A stretch of DNA of 24,319 nucleotides, from positions 1 to 24,319 of the IMG/VR virus record IMGVR_UViG_3300042863_000202; one strand, written 5' to 3'. Origin of the DNA: a virus. How positions within the stretch are numbered: position 1 is the first letter of the stretch; each line of letters opens with the position of its first letter. Positions 1 through 7,428 of this stretch are shown one piece after another. Position numbers and translations under genes: made by a program. The notes beneath the pieces were generated by a model, which saw nothing but the letters and a program-made list of their open reading frames with translations, was not told the DNA's origin and did not search any database.

Positions 1-652
1 TTTCATCACACATGTGACCAATCTCGTAGCCACGCAAAGTTTCTCCTTCACCATTATTTCTAAGTTCATATGTTACCATATGCGAAGCAATTCTGTGTGA
101 GTGACCTCTAATTAATGAAACCTGCATGTCTTCCATATCTTTTCTTACAGACCCTGTAGCTGAAATTGAAAGTCCGTGGTGAACGTGTATATCTCCAAAT
201 CGTTTCTTTGGTAGTTCATTATAGTAGATATAGTCGTAGCCTAATGAATCTAAAGACCATAATGATTCTGGTGTAACATCATTTAAATAGTCTGGAAGCT
301 TTGCATCAACATAGTTAAAAATTCTAACGTCGTGATTTCCTAAAGCAGAAAACAATTGTGCGTCTGGCAACATCTCTCTCGTCTTAGCATAAAAATCTCT
401 AGCGCCTTTTGCCTCATGTCTCATCATTGGAACAATTAAGTCACGGCTATCATCTTTATGCAGTTGCATAAACTCAGCAGAACGTCCCTCTGTATATTTA
501 CTGTAACAAGCTTGATCGTCTGTATCTCCAAGATAGTCTACTACGTCTGGCTTAAACCATTTCATTACTTTAAACCATAGAGCAATCATCTTATCATCTT
601 GGTACGGGAATTGCTGATCGGATGATAACATCCACTTTAAATCGTTTGACAT
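1..652 (-). CDS. Calcineurin-like metallophosphoesterase (3' end beyond window)
   Basis: The frame reads 217 codons from ATG at 652 and is still open at the left edge, so the C-terminus is missing. It shows the metal-binding motifs of the metallophosphoesterase superfamily in order: D12-x-Q14 (motif I, with Gln where DxH is usual), GDTDD at 42-46, GNHD at 105-108, HHG at 158-160 and GHSHR at 183-187. The family hydrolyses phosphomono- or diesters at a two-metal centre; the substrate cannot be read from sequence. An AAGG ribosome binding site lies 7 bases before the ATG. The gene sits beyond the terminator that closes the tail operon and appears to have its own promoter, so it probably begins a non-structural module. 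Whether it acts in nucleotide metabolism, DNA processing or host takeover is not known. Confidence 0.88.
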   Translation of the reverse strand, partial: MSNDLKWMLSSDQQFPYQDDKMIALWFKVMKWFKPDVVDYLGDTDDQACYSKYTEGRSAEFMQLHKDDSRDLIVPMMRHEAKGARDFYAKTREMLPDAQLFSALGNHDVRIFNYVDAKLPDYLNDVTPESLWSLDSLGYDYIYYNELPKKRFGDIHVHHGLSISATGSVRKDMEDMQVSLIRGHSHRIASHMVTYELRNNGEGETLRGYEIGHMCDE

Positions 653-670
653 TAAATTACCTTAATAATT

Positions 671-692
671 AAAAAAGCCACGGATACGTGAC
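671..692 (-). terminator. Rho-independent terminator, or attenuator ahead of the phosphoesterase gene
   Basis: On the minus strand GTCACG and CGTGGC (692-687 and 682-677, one G-U pair) form a 6-bp stem with a TATC loop, followed directly by six T residues (676-671). It would end transcripts from the tail genes. It lies downstream of the promoter at 708-735 as well, so it may also attenuate that promoter. Confidence 0.75.
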
Positions 693-696
693 TTAG

Positions 697-717
697 ATGT
701 TACAGTAATTGTAACAT
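697..717. repeat. Inverted repeat overlapping a promoter -10 box
   Basis: ATGTTAC (697-703) and GTAACAT (711-717) are a perfect 7-bp inverted repeat with a 7-base spacer; an added A-T and G-T pair could extend the stem to 9 bp with a 3-base loop. It covers the -10 hexamer (708-713) and the expected start site of the minus-strand promoter. It has no T-tract, so it is not a terminator. An operator for a DNA-binding regulator or a 5' leader hairpin would both fit. Confidence 0.5.
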
Positions 718-735
718 ATGATTACTGATTGTCAA
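708..735 (-). promoter_or_regulatory. Sigma70-type promoter ahead of the metallophosphoesterase
   Basis: TTGACA (735-730, perfect -35) is separated by 16 bases from TACAAT (713-708, 5 of 6 to the -10 consensus). The -35 box starts just after the stop codon of the last tail gene. Predicted start is near 701, upstream of the hairpin-U6 structure at 671-692, giving a leader of about 49 bases to the ATG at 652. Confidence 0.65.
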
Positions 736-738
736 TGT

Positions 739-1164
739 TTAAGCTGGTGACATTTGTACTGCTATCCATGTCACATTAAATGTGCTCTTAGAAGAGTTAA
801 CATTTGATACCCATATCTTTGGTGAAGCTGTAGCAGCTCCAGCAACTGAAAGAGTTACTGAGTCTCCAGTTGCAAGTCCGCCCGCCAAAGACACGACAAT
901 GCGTGGTGGGTTAGAAGAAACATTGCTAAATCCAGTACCTAGGTCTAAATCAAAAGATTTTGTTGTGCCTTTAGATACTCCTTTGCATTCTACAGTACCT
1001 GCATTTGTAATTGCTTTAAATGAGGAAGTTTGTCCATCTAGGGTTGAGTTAAATAAATTGTTAGCCGTAGCATAAGTAGTTACAATATTTTCTTGTAGCT
1101 TATTTAATTTATTTGGATCTAGAGGTTCACCCTCATTAAATGTAATTGTCTCAAACGTTGGCAT
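739..1164 (-). CDS. Small tail-tip or receptor-binding type protein
   Basis: A 141-residue protein and the last gene of the tail operon. The N-terminus contains FNEGEPLDPNKLNKLQENI (residues 9-27), a short anchor-like segment seen at the start of many phage fibre-associated proteins. The rest is Ser/Thr/Gly-rich and predicted beta, ending in FNVTWIAVQMSPA; a terminal strand of the N-x-x-WIA type recalls small lectin-like or fibre-head domains. No catalytic motif is visible. The ATG overlaps the previous stop codon by one base (TAATG), indicating translational coupling. Position after the S74 fibre gene supports a virion role at the tail tip, possibly in host recognition; this is inferred from location and composition, not from a firm family match. 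Confidence 0.6.
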   Translation of the reverse strand: MPTFETITFNEGEPLDPNKLNKLQENIVTTYATANNLFNSTLDGQTSSFKAITNAGTVECKGVSKGTTKSFDLDLGTGFSNVSSNPPRIVVSLAGGLATGDSVTLSVAGAATASPKIWVSNVNSSKSTFNVTWIAVQMSPA

Positions 1165-1553
1165 TATAGATCTTCTCCCAATTCATGCATACTTGCTTCA
1201 AAGGCACTTACTTCTACTACCTGTGATCTATCCAAACCATATTTATTAAATGTATCTGGATCAACAATATGTCTTTTCTTATTTTGTGATATTAAATATA
1301 GTTTACCATCTGCTATGTTTTTTATCAAGGTGCCGTCTCTGAATCCCAGCTTTCCTGCTAGCTTCATTCCAGCCACAGATGACTCTGTTGCCTCTACGGT
1401 AGTAAACAGCCAAGACTTTGCAGCCCTGTCTGATATAAGCTTAAACCTTTTGCCGTCTTTAATCCAGTAAATTCCTTTATCGGTTTTGACTGCAATCCCT
1501 GACGGGAAAATGGTGGGGCTAGTTACTATCTTCTGTGGCTTCTTCTTGAACAT
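1164..1553 (-). CDS. Protein with two YLI-GKKR type repeats, probable accessory virion protein
   Basis: The frame is open from ATG at 1607, but that start lies well inside the small coiled-coil gene 1519-1674 and its first 18 residues look like an out-of-frame reading of it. ATG at 1553 (129 residues), with GGA 5 bases upstream, is the better start. The protein has two related units: GIYWIKDGKRFKLI and, about 60 residues later, GKLYLISQNKKRHIV followed by DPDTFNKYGL. The shared pattern is aromatic-hydrophobic, turn, G/N-K-K/R-R-hydrophobic. Similar repeats occur in uncharacterised exported or surface proteins of bacteria, from general recollection. A positively charged FKKKPQK tail begins the protein. 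It lies between fibre genes and ends overlapping the next start. A role in surface or wall contact is possible but unproven. Confidence 0.6.
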   Translation of the reverse strand: MFKKKPQKIVTSPTIFPSGIAVKTDKGIYWIKDGKRFKLISDRAAKSWLFTTVEATESSVAGMKLAGKLGFRDGTLIKNIADGKLYLISQNKKRHIVDPDTFNKYGLDRSQVVEVSAFEASMHELGEDL

Positions 1554-1674
1554 CTTTTTCCATAAGCTGAGTAAGCTCTGCCCGTAGTATTGCAATCTGA
1601 GTTTCATAATTTGCTACAATCTCTCCAATGCGCTGCTGAAGGGCGGTAATAATTAATTCTGCCTTTGTTGACAT
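1519..1674 (-). CDS. Small coiled-coil protein (51 residues), hypothetical
   Basis: An open frame of 51 codons plus TAG begins at ATG 1674, with a GGAAG ribosome binding site 4 bases upstream. It fills what would otherwise be a 100-base gap after the S74 fibre gene. The product starts MSTKAELIITALQQRIGEI and is almost entirely amphipathic helix with regular hydrophobic spacing (I/L/V every 3-4 residues through about residue 40), then an acidic tail ending EEATEDSN. This predicts a short oligomeric coiled coil. It overlaps the start of the next gene in another frame. Small coiled-coil genes of this kind occur near fibre genes in actinobacterial phages and may aid fibre assembly; that role is inferred. 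Confidence 0.65.
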   Translation of the reverse strand: MSTKAELIITALQQRIGEIVANYETQIAILRAELTQLMEKDVQEEATEDSN

Positions 1675-1707
1675 TATTCTTCCAATCTATTAGTACTAAG
1701 GATAACA

Positions 1708-4101
1708 TTATCCTTCTAGGGCGTCAAGTCTTGTTGAAATTTCTTGTATTGCTTTAATTATTGGAGAAATAAATTGATGATACACTAGGCCTTGGTCTGA
1801 AGATAGATCATTTTTATCATCTAGTTGCCAACCGCCAAAATCTTCAACTCCAGATAAATCTATAGCAGACTTTACCTCCTGTGCTATTAAACCATAATGG
1901 TCTCTTATTCCTGGCCTAGAAGAAAAAACATAGTTGCCATATTCATCAATTAACTTATTCCCACTGTCATCTAATACTGGCTCATTGCCACCAGATATCA
2001 TTTTATATTTAACTGGCCTAAGACTATTTATAAAATCTAGTCCCAGGTCAGAGTCTACAATATTTGTTTTCTTTCTCTGATCTGAAGTAGTTGAAACTCC
2101 ACCAGCTGATCTGACAATAGACCATCGAGCACTTGTAAAACCCAAAGAATATGTGTCATCAAAAGATGGGGCAAAGGCTCCGTTTACTCTTAAGTTACCT
2201 ATAGGGCTTAATGTTGCAGAAGTGCTTAAAAATGTTATTGCTCCACTTCCAGCTGCCGTGGAAAATCCAGTAGATGCGTAGATTTCTTTATTTGTATATA
2301 TTGAAAACAGGCTTCCATTTGGATCAGTCGTTGTTGGAGAAAATAAATATGTTGCAGATAGTCCTGAGCCAGCGCTCAACGTTCCAAATGAATCTACTGA
2401 CCAAGCTCCGATGACGCTTCCATTATTTGCGGTTAATGTTCCATTAATAGTTACGCTAGATGCACTAAGAATTCCGCTAGAAGTAACTCCAAAATTACCA
2501 CTTGTTGTTGTAATTGCTCCAGTTGCTGCAATATCTAGTGCGGTTGTATCTAGTGCGCTTGCAGTAATTGTTCCAGATATTTCTGCGCCAGTTGCTATTA
2601 ATTTACCAGCTGCAGTTACTTCAAATCCTCCTGCATTTACAATTCTTCCTGTATCATAAATAGTAAGATTTGTTGTGGTAATTGTTCCATTGCTATTAAG
2701 GGTTAGATTGCCTGAAGATAGTGTTGAAGTTCCTATTGTCCACCCAGAAATTGTGCTTGATGCCAATCCCAAAGTGAATCTTCCAGAAGCTGTTGATCCA
2801 CCATTTGCGCTATGATAAATACCAAGAGTTGGGCTAATTATTACCGCATTGCTAGATGAAGATCCTGCTCTAATTACTCCGCTACTATCTATTTTAAATG
2901 TGCCGCCAGAATTTTGTATACCGTCTGCTGCAATTGTAATTCCACCAATTGTTCCTCCAGATGCAGTTATTGTTCCGTCAAATGACCCAGTTGCTGCAGA
3001 TAAAGTTCCAGTGAATGTTCCAGTTGCTGCAGATAAGGCACCGCTAAATGTTCCATCACCAACAATTGTAAGCTTGGCTCCATTGTAACTAAGAACTGGA
3101 TTTGAGGTTCCACCACTTCCATAAATAATAAACGGATCTCCCGTTCCAGATAATTTAATATGTTTTCCAGATGTGCTTCCAACTGTTATTGTTGAGCCAG
3201 ATGATAATGTGCCCGTAGCAATCTTATCTGCATTTATTGTAACTATATCACCCGTAGTAACCTGACCAACTCTTACTGGGTTTCCCGTTGCCGAGACTGC
3301 TGTAGATGTGTCTGTTCCATTAGTTGTTGCAATTTTAATATAATAATCAACGCCATATGTCAGGGCAACTGAATCTACAATAGTTCCAACGCCAATATTT
3401 AAAGTATTTTGTCCATTAGCAAAGTTCAGTACGTCTACCTGATTTGATGAAGATGGGGTAAAACCAGCTGAGGTTCCTACATAAACTTTGGCTGCATTAA
3501 ATCCAAACGGCTGGTCTGCCCCAGTAGATGTTTTTCCATTCCAAGATAGTTGAATTGCGCCAAGTACTGAAGAAACTGTTGGGGTTGATGGAGTTACTGA
3601 AGATGCTGCAGATTGTACTGCAGATGTTACAGTAACTGTTCTTGCTGTACTATATAAAGATTCTGATCCGTTTACTGTTAATATTTTTAATTGAACTATA
3701 TATTCTCCAGCAACCGCTGCAAATGTTTGTGTACCCGCCTGTTTAAAAAATCCAGCAGGCTTTGTTCCATCTCCAAATGTCGTTCCAGATATATGAACAT
3801 TTACTCTATCAAAATTAGATGCTGCAGTAGACAGAGCATTATTTCCATCCCATGTTACCTTGATAAACCCTGCGCCTCCTACAACATCTCCAGATCCCAA
3901 ATTAGGTTCTGATGGAATTGTTGCAGATTCACTAACAAATGTTTTTACTGAGCTCCATGCTCCTAATGTGCCATTTTTATTTTTCCATCTAAATTGAAGT
4001 GGATATGCAGTACCTAAATCTAAATCTGTAATAGTAACTAGAAAATAATTACCATCATCTTTAGACTCTGATGTATCTTTTAATAGGTCTTCATATGCCA
4101 T
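1708..4101 (-). CDS. Tail fibre/tip protein with FN3-like domains, beta repeats and a C-terminal S74 chaperone
   Basis: A 797-residue fibre protein. Residues about 1-160 and 170-272 look like fibronectin type III folds. Then come long Gly/Ser/Thr-rich beta repeats, including three 11-residue units of the G-T-F-x-G-x-L-S-A-A-T type near residues 350-380, and further degenerate units to about 640. The C-terminal 125 residues carry the intramolecular chaperone of the endosialidase family (peptidase S74): TTSDQRKKTNI around Ser673, a LRPVKYKM strand, HYGLIAQEV and a final amphipathic helix ending LDALEG. In this family the chaperone drives trimerisation and is then released by self-cleavage before the Ser of the SD motif, so Ser673 is the expected cleavage site. 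The gene starts one base after the previous stop. Adsorption specificity probably resides in the beta-repeat body. Confidence 0.88.
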   Translation of the reverse strand: MAYEDLLKDTSESKDDGNYFLVTITDLDLGTAYPLQFRWKNKNGTLGAWSSVKTFVSESATIPSEPNLGSGDVVGGAGFIKVTWDGNNALSTAASNFDRVNVHISGTTFGDGTKPAGFFKQAGTQTFAAVAGEYIVQLKILTVNGSESLYSTARTVTVTSAVQSAASSVTPSTPTVSSVLGAIQLSWNGKTSTGADQPFGFNAAKVYVGTSAGFTPSSSNQVDVLNFANGQNTLNIGVGTIVDSVALTYGVDYYIKIATTNGTDTSTAVSATGNPVRVGQVTTGDIVTINADKIATGTLSSGSTITVGSTSGKHIKLSGTGDPFIIYGSGGTSNPVLSYNGAKLTIVGDGTFSGALSAATGTFTGTLSAATGSFDGTITASGGTIGGITIAADGIQNSGGTFKIDSSGVIRAGSSSSNAVIISPTLGIYHSANGGSTASGRFTLGLASSTISGWTIGTSTLSSGNLTLNSNGTITTTNLTIYDTGRIVNAGGFEVTAAGKLIATGAEISGTITASALDTTALDIAATGAITTTSGNFGVTSSGILSASSVTINGTLTANNGSVIGAWSVDSFGTLSAGSGLSATYLFSPTTTDPNGSLFSIYTNKEIYASTGFSTAAGSGAITFLSTSATLSPIGNLRVNGAFAPSFDDTYSLGFTSARWSIVRSAGGVSTTSDQRKKTNIVDSDLGLDFINSLRPVKYKMISGGNEPVLDDSGNKLIDEYGNYVFSSRPGIRDHYGLIAQEVKSAIDLSGVEDFGGWQLDDKNDLSSDQGLVYHQFISPIIKAIQEISTRLDALEG
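2954..3060 (-). repeat. 33-base tandem repeats in the fibre gene
   Basis: Three in-frame units of 33 bases encode 11-residue blocks of the G-[TS]-F-x-G-x-[LI]-[ST]-A pattern. A 17-base core (ccagttgctgcagataa on the plus strand) is identical at 2987-3003 and 3020-3036. The blocks probably stack as turns of a beta-helical shaft, and the near-identical DNA makes copy number prone to change. Confidence 0.75.
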
Positions 4102-4102
4102 A

Positions 4103-5257
4103 TTAGAAACTCAAATCTAAAATGTATTCTACGTCTATTGGTCTTCCCTTTATTTTTACTAATGGTGTGGCCAATGTTGATCTGCTAATAATACCAAAGA
4201 TTGGGTCAAAGGTGTCTTCGTCATTTATTCTTAGTCCGTCCGCCCCAATTGATGTTACATTGCTAGATGTTGGTGTAATAACAATACCAATTTTATTAAT
4301 ATTTGTTTTATCTGGTGAATTAACTGCCCCCGCAAATACTGTACTCATTAAAATGTCTGGAACAATTTTATATCCAAGTCCAGTCTGTGGAGTAATTGTA
4401 ACCTCATAGTATTTTGTAGCTTCGCTATAAAATCTAATTTTAATGCTTAGCACATCTGCCTCTGGTTTATTATATGCAAATGTTATTGAGTCGTTAACGC
4501 TATATCCAGAAAAATCAATTGGGTTAATGTTTTGTGTATATATCATGGCTGATGTGCCATTAGATTCTAACTCAATAACATTGTCGCCAATTTTTTGACC
4601 AGTTGTTAATACAGATGGATGATCTCCATTTTCATCTGTCCAATCAAATGCGTCATTAAAGTCTGCAAGATACTTGCTGTCAAAGTTATTGACTGAGCTT
4701 CTTGCTGATGGGTAAAGACCAATTTCTGAAATGGTAGCAGATACGTCCTGTGGAATAGTTGCTTTATACACTACCGAATATGTTGTTGTTCCTGCAGATG
4801 TCTGAATGTCTGTGCTAGCTAATTGAATTGGAAGCCTATAGAATTCAAAGCCAAGTCTTGTATCTTCGTCTGTGGCCTTTTTAAATGCCCGTCCAGATGT
4901 TGATGCAGATACAGCTGTTCCTGTTGCAGCATTGGTTACTGTAAATTGTGTTGTACTGGCAGAAGCAACTGTTACGTTTGTCAGATTAAATGCAGACGTT
5001 GAAAGCCCATAAATGCTTACAGTGTTTCCAGCAACGAAATAATTGTTTGCTGTATATGTAACTGTGCCTGCAGCCGCAGATGCTGCAGTTACAAGAGCTT
5101 CCTTTCTGTCTATTCCAAATGCTAGATCTTTATTGGCATCTGCAATATTTCCTGCAATAAAATTAGTTAAAAATCTTTTACCAAACTTGGTAATAACATT
5201 AGATGAGCGGCATATTTCTTTGCCATCCTGATAGAATATATAAGTTCCTTTAATCAT
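4103..5257 (-). CDS. Minor tail / tail-tip protein with embedded beta-sandwich domain
   Basis: A 384-residue protein. The N-terminus (MIKGTYIFYQDGKEICRSSN) and central IPQDVSATISEIGLYPS segment resemble tail-tip proteins that sit between hub and fibres. Residues about 65-130 form a Ser/Thr/Ala-rich insert with strands such as NTVSIYGLSTSAFNL and TQFTVTNAATGTAV, likely an Ig-like or similar beta domain. Residues about 190-310 look like a second jelly-roll-type module (SNGTSAMIYTQNINPIDFSGY), a layout common to carbohydrate-binding folds. No catalytic residues are recognised. It starts in a 4-base ATGA overlap with the previous gene and ends one base before the S74 fibre gene, so it is probably translated in step with both. 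A role as adaptor or carbohydrate binder is inferred. Confidence 0.65.
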   Translation of the reverse strand: MIKGTYIFYQDGKEICRSSNVITKFGKRFLTNFIAGNIADANKDLAFGIDRKEALVTAASAAAGTVTYTANNYFVAGNTVSIYGLSTSAFNLTNVTVASASTTQFTVTNAATGTAVSASTSGRAFKKATDEDTRLGFEFYRLPIQLASTDIQTSAGTTTYSVVYKATIPQDVSATISEIGLYPSARSSVNNFDSKYLADFNDAFDWTDENGDHPSVLTTGQKIGDNVIELESNGTSAMIYTQNINPIDFSGYSVNDSITFAYNKPEADVLSIKIRFYSEATKYYEVTITPQTGLGYKIVPDILMSTVFAGAVNSPDKTNINKIGIVITPTSSNVTSIGADGLRINDEDTFDPIFGIISRSTLATPLVKIKGRPIDVEYILDLSF

Positions 5258-5679
5258 AGCTTTTCGGAAGGATTATAAACCCTTGCGTCTACCCCCTCAA
5301 TGTTTATTTTATCCCTGCTTGTATTTGTTACCTTAATAACAATTTTACCCTTTTCTACTTTTGTTACTGGATCATAGTATTTTGTAGAGCTGAATAGTTC
5401 TATGTCAGTTAAATTAGGAACATCTGGTAATTCAATTGGCACAACCTCTGCCTTATTTCCTGCCGCATCATTTATGTTTCCAGCTGGCGTTTCTGCGAAT
5501 GCTCTTCCAAACGGTGAGCCTGGGCTAAATTTAGTATACTGTATTTTGCCGCCGTCTTTAACTAAAAATTGTGAGGGGTCATAAAAAGATATAAACTCAT
5601 CATTTGTTGTTACAACAATGGGGGCTCCACGAACAATAGCCGCCTTGGAGACTCTAGATAAATTTTCTTCTTTACTCAT
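5254..5679 (-). CDS. Small tail-tip protein, hypothetical
   Basis: The frame is open from a TTG at 5703 placed directly after the previous stop codon, but ATG at 5679 gives a more natural N-terminus (MSKEENLSRVSKAAIVRG, 141 residues), so it is preferred. Neither start has a clear ribosome binding site. A perfect extended -10 box (TGGTATAAT, 5694-5686) would place transcription start at about 5679, the A of the ATG, suggesting a leaderless transcript; coupling from the upstream gene is the alternative. The product is predicted beta-rich with a central Pro/Gly segment (FSPGSPFGRAFAETPAG) and a C-terminal strand pattern KGKIVIKVTNTS. I recognise no family. Its place between hub and tip genes implies a structural role. 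Confidence 0.6.
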   Translation of the reverse strand: MSKEENLSRVSKAAIVRGAPIVVTTNDEFISFYDPSQFLVKDGGKIQYTKFSPGSPFGRAFAETPAGNINDAAGNKAEVVPIELPDVPNLTDIELFSSTKYYDPVTKVEKGKIVIKVTNTSRDKINIEGVDARVYNPSEKL

Positions 5680-5685
5680 TTTTTT

Positions 5686-5694
5686 ATTATACCA
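5686..5694 (-). promoter_or_regulatory. Possible extended -10 promoter for a leaderless transcript
   Basis: TGG followed by TATAAT (5694-5686) is a perfect extended -10 element. There is no good -35 box (GAACTT at the 17-base spacing). A start 7 bases downstream falls on the ATG at 5679. In an AT-rich genome TATAAT can arise by chance, and these bases are also part of the TTG-initiated reading frame. Confidence 0.35.
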
Positions 5695-5703
5695 TTTGGT
5701 CAA

Positions 5704-7428
5704 CTATAAAGTTCGACAAGTAATGGAGGTCTCCAATCCTGCGTTGTATCTATGCGTAACGCTAGTTACGATTAATTTTTCTGTTCCAGCAAAACCCTGA
5801 TATGAATATTTTATAGTAATTAAATCTCCTACTGATATAAATGGGTTTCCAAATACATCCATAGAAACAACCTTGCCTCTATTTACCACAGTATCTTTAA
5901 TCCAGTCTGCTAATGACTTAACATCAGTTAAATTTTGAAGCCACGTTGATTGAAATTGAATTGGCTCTTTAGAAGTATAGTCAGAAACCTCTTCTGTTGT
6001 ATATTCTAGATCCCCCGACATTCCTAGTGTATTTCCAAACACATAAAAGTATGAGCTTTCATTATCGGCTAAAGGTATTGTTGTTGAAGTATTATTTAAA
6101 ATGTAAGCCTCTGCTGAAAAATTAGATACCTTTGAGGCTAAAATTTTTGCGTATGGGTTACCGCCAGTTGTCCACATAACTGGAAATGTTGGCCTGCTGT
6201 CAAATTTAACTTTAGCGGTTGAAATTTCTCTAACTACTGTGCCAAACTCATCAACCATAGTTTTCTTTTTTTCGTATTCGTCTTCTTCAAGCGAGGCGTT
6301 GTATATGGTTTCTCCAAATGCCACATCTATAACGTCGTTAGAAAATTGCCCCTCATAAAAATTAGTTTTATATGCCGCATCATTATATCTTGCAGTATCT
6401 ATATCTGTTCCGTAAACATAATCGAACGCTGCTGTGCCTCTTGTAGCCATAAGCGCAACACGCTTTGTTGGATGAATAACTTCATCTAATCCTGTGCCAA
6501 TTGTAGTGTCTGTTGCCGTTATCTTAAACCCATTAACGTATGCAACTATTTCTACAATTAAATTTTTTACTTTGACCTTTACGTCAATTGAATATGATGT
6601 TGCTCCATATACCCCGCCAAACGTACTGGTTGTGCTCTTTTGGGAATCTGCTAAAACTTTCATCTTAGTCCCATTAGTTTTAATAATTCTAATTGACTTT
6701 CTATCTTGAGAGGAAGATAGGCTAGTTGATTCAACAACAACAAAGTATCCAGAAGTTGCTTCTGTATTTACAAAGAAGCCAAGACCTGCACCTGGGGTTG
6801 AATCTTTAATTGATTCCATAAATACTGTGGTTCCAAATGAAAAATAAGACTCGGTGTTATTTTTCATGGCCTGGTCTACTGAATAGGTTCCAGTTAATAT
6901 TGCTGTAGTTTGTGATGGAATTGTTATTGCAGGAAACTCTCTGCTTGAAACAGCAAATTCATCCTTAAGTTTTGTATTGTTTGATATGGTTAAATATGAT
7001 TTTCCTTTACCTATATTCTTTGGGTCTAGCGGAGAGCCTATTACTTTGCCGTTAAAACTACTTGAGGCTAATTCAATTTGTGTAGATAATAAGTTGCCGT
7101 ATGCAACGCTTGTTTTTGCTTGTATTGTAAACTTATATCTTCTTTCTGATGTTAAGCTTCCTACTGCAAATACTAGCTGGTCAGAATTATTTGTAATTGT
7201 TGCTGTTGATACTACTGCCGATCCGTCGTTTGTACCATCTGTCAGTAGCCTTTGTGTGGTTATTTCAATGCTGGTTGGCTGTACGCTTGCCTTAAGTTTT
7301 GAAAATGATATCTCTACTGCTGTTGTACTTGTTTGATTTACAACTAAATCTGACATTGTTAAAGTAGCGGTGGATCCAGCTGGAAAAACCGAGGTGTCTT
7401 TATATTGATACTCTGAGTCTAATGACAT
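5704..7428 (-). CDS. Tail hub-like protein with central LamG/lectin-like domain
   Basis: A 574-residue protein. The C-terminal part (about 470-574) has KSLADWIKDTVVNRGKVV, then GNPFISVGDLITIKY and a closing SVTHRYNAGLETSITC strand, the usual end of siphovirus hub proteins (gp27/Tal-like). Residues about 140-340 resemble a concanavalin/LamG jelly roll: YFSFGTTVFMES, GLGFFVNTEATSGYFVVV, a strand pair around VKVKNLIVEIVAYVNGFKI, and RVALMATRGTAAFDYVYG. Such domains bind carbohydrate in known tail proteins. The N-terminal 100 residues look FN3-like. The ATG overlaps the previous stop by one base (TAATG). With the upstream gene, which carries the other half of typical hub features, it probably forms the tail-tip hub. 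Lectin activity is inferred from fold resemblance only. Confidence 0.7.
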   Translation of the reverse strand: MSLDSEYQYKDTSVFPAGSTATLTMSDLVVNQTSTTAVEISFSKLKASVQPTSIEITTQRLLTDGTNDGSAVVSTATITNNSDQLVFAVGSLTSERRYKFTIQAKTSVAYGNLLSTQIELASSSFNGKVIGSPLDPKNIGKGKSYLTISNNTKLKDEFAVSSREFPAITIPSQTTAILTGTYSVDQAMKNNTESYFSFGTTVFMESIKDSTPGAGLGFFVNTEATSGYFVVVESTSLSSSQDRKSIRIIKTNGTKMKVLADSQKSTTSTFGGVYGATSYSIDVKVKVKNLIVEIVAYVNGFKITATDTTIGTGLDEVIHPTKRVALMATRGTAAFDYVYGTDIDTARYNDAAYKTNFYEGQFSNDVIDVAFGETIYNASLEEDEYEKKKTMVDEFGTVVREISTAKVKFDSRPTFPVMWTTGGNPYAKILASKVSNFSAEAYILNNTSTTIPLADNESSYFYVFGNTLGMSGDLEYTTEEVSDYTSKEPIQFQSTWLQNLTDVKSLADWIKDTVVNRGKVVSMDVFGNPFISVGDLITIKYSYQGFAGTEKLIVTSVTHRYNAGLETSITCRTL

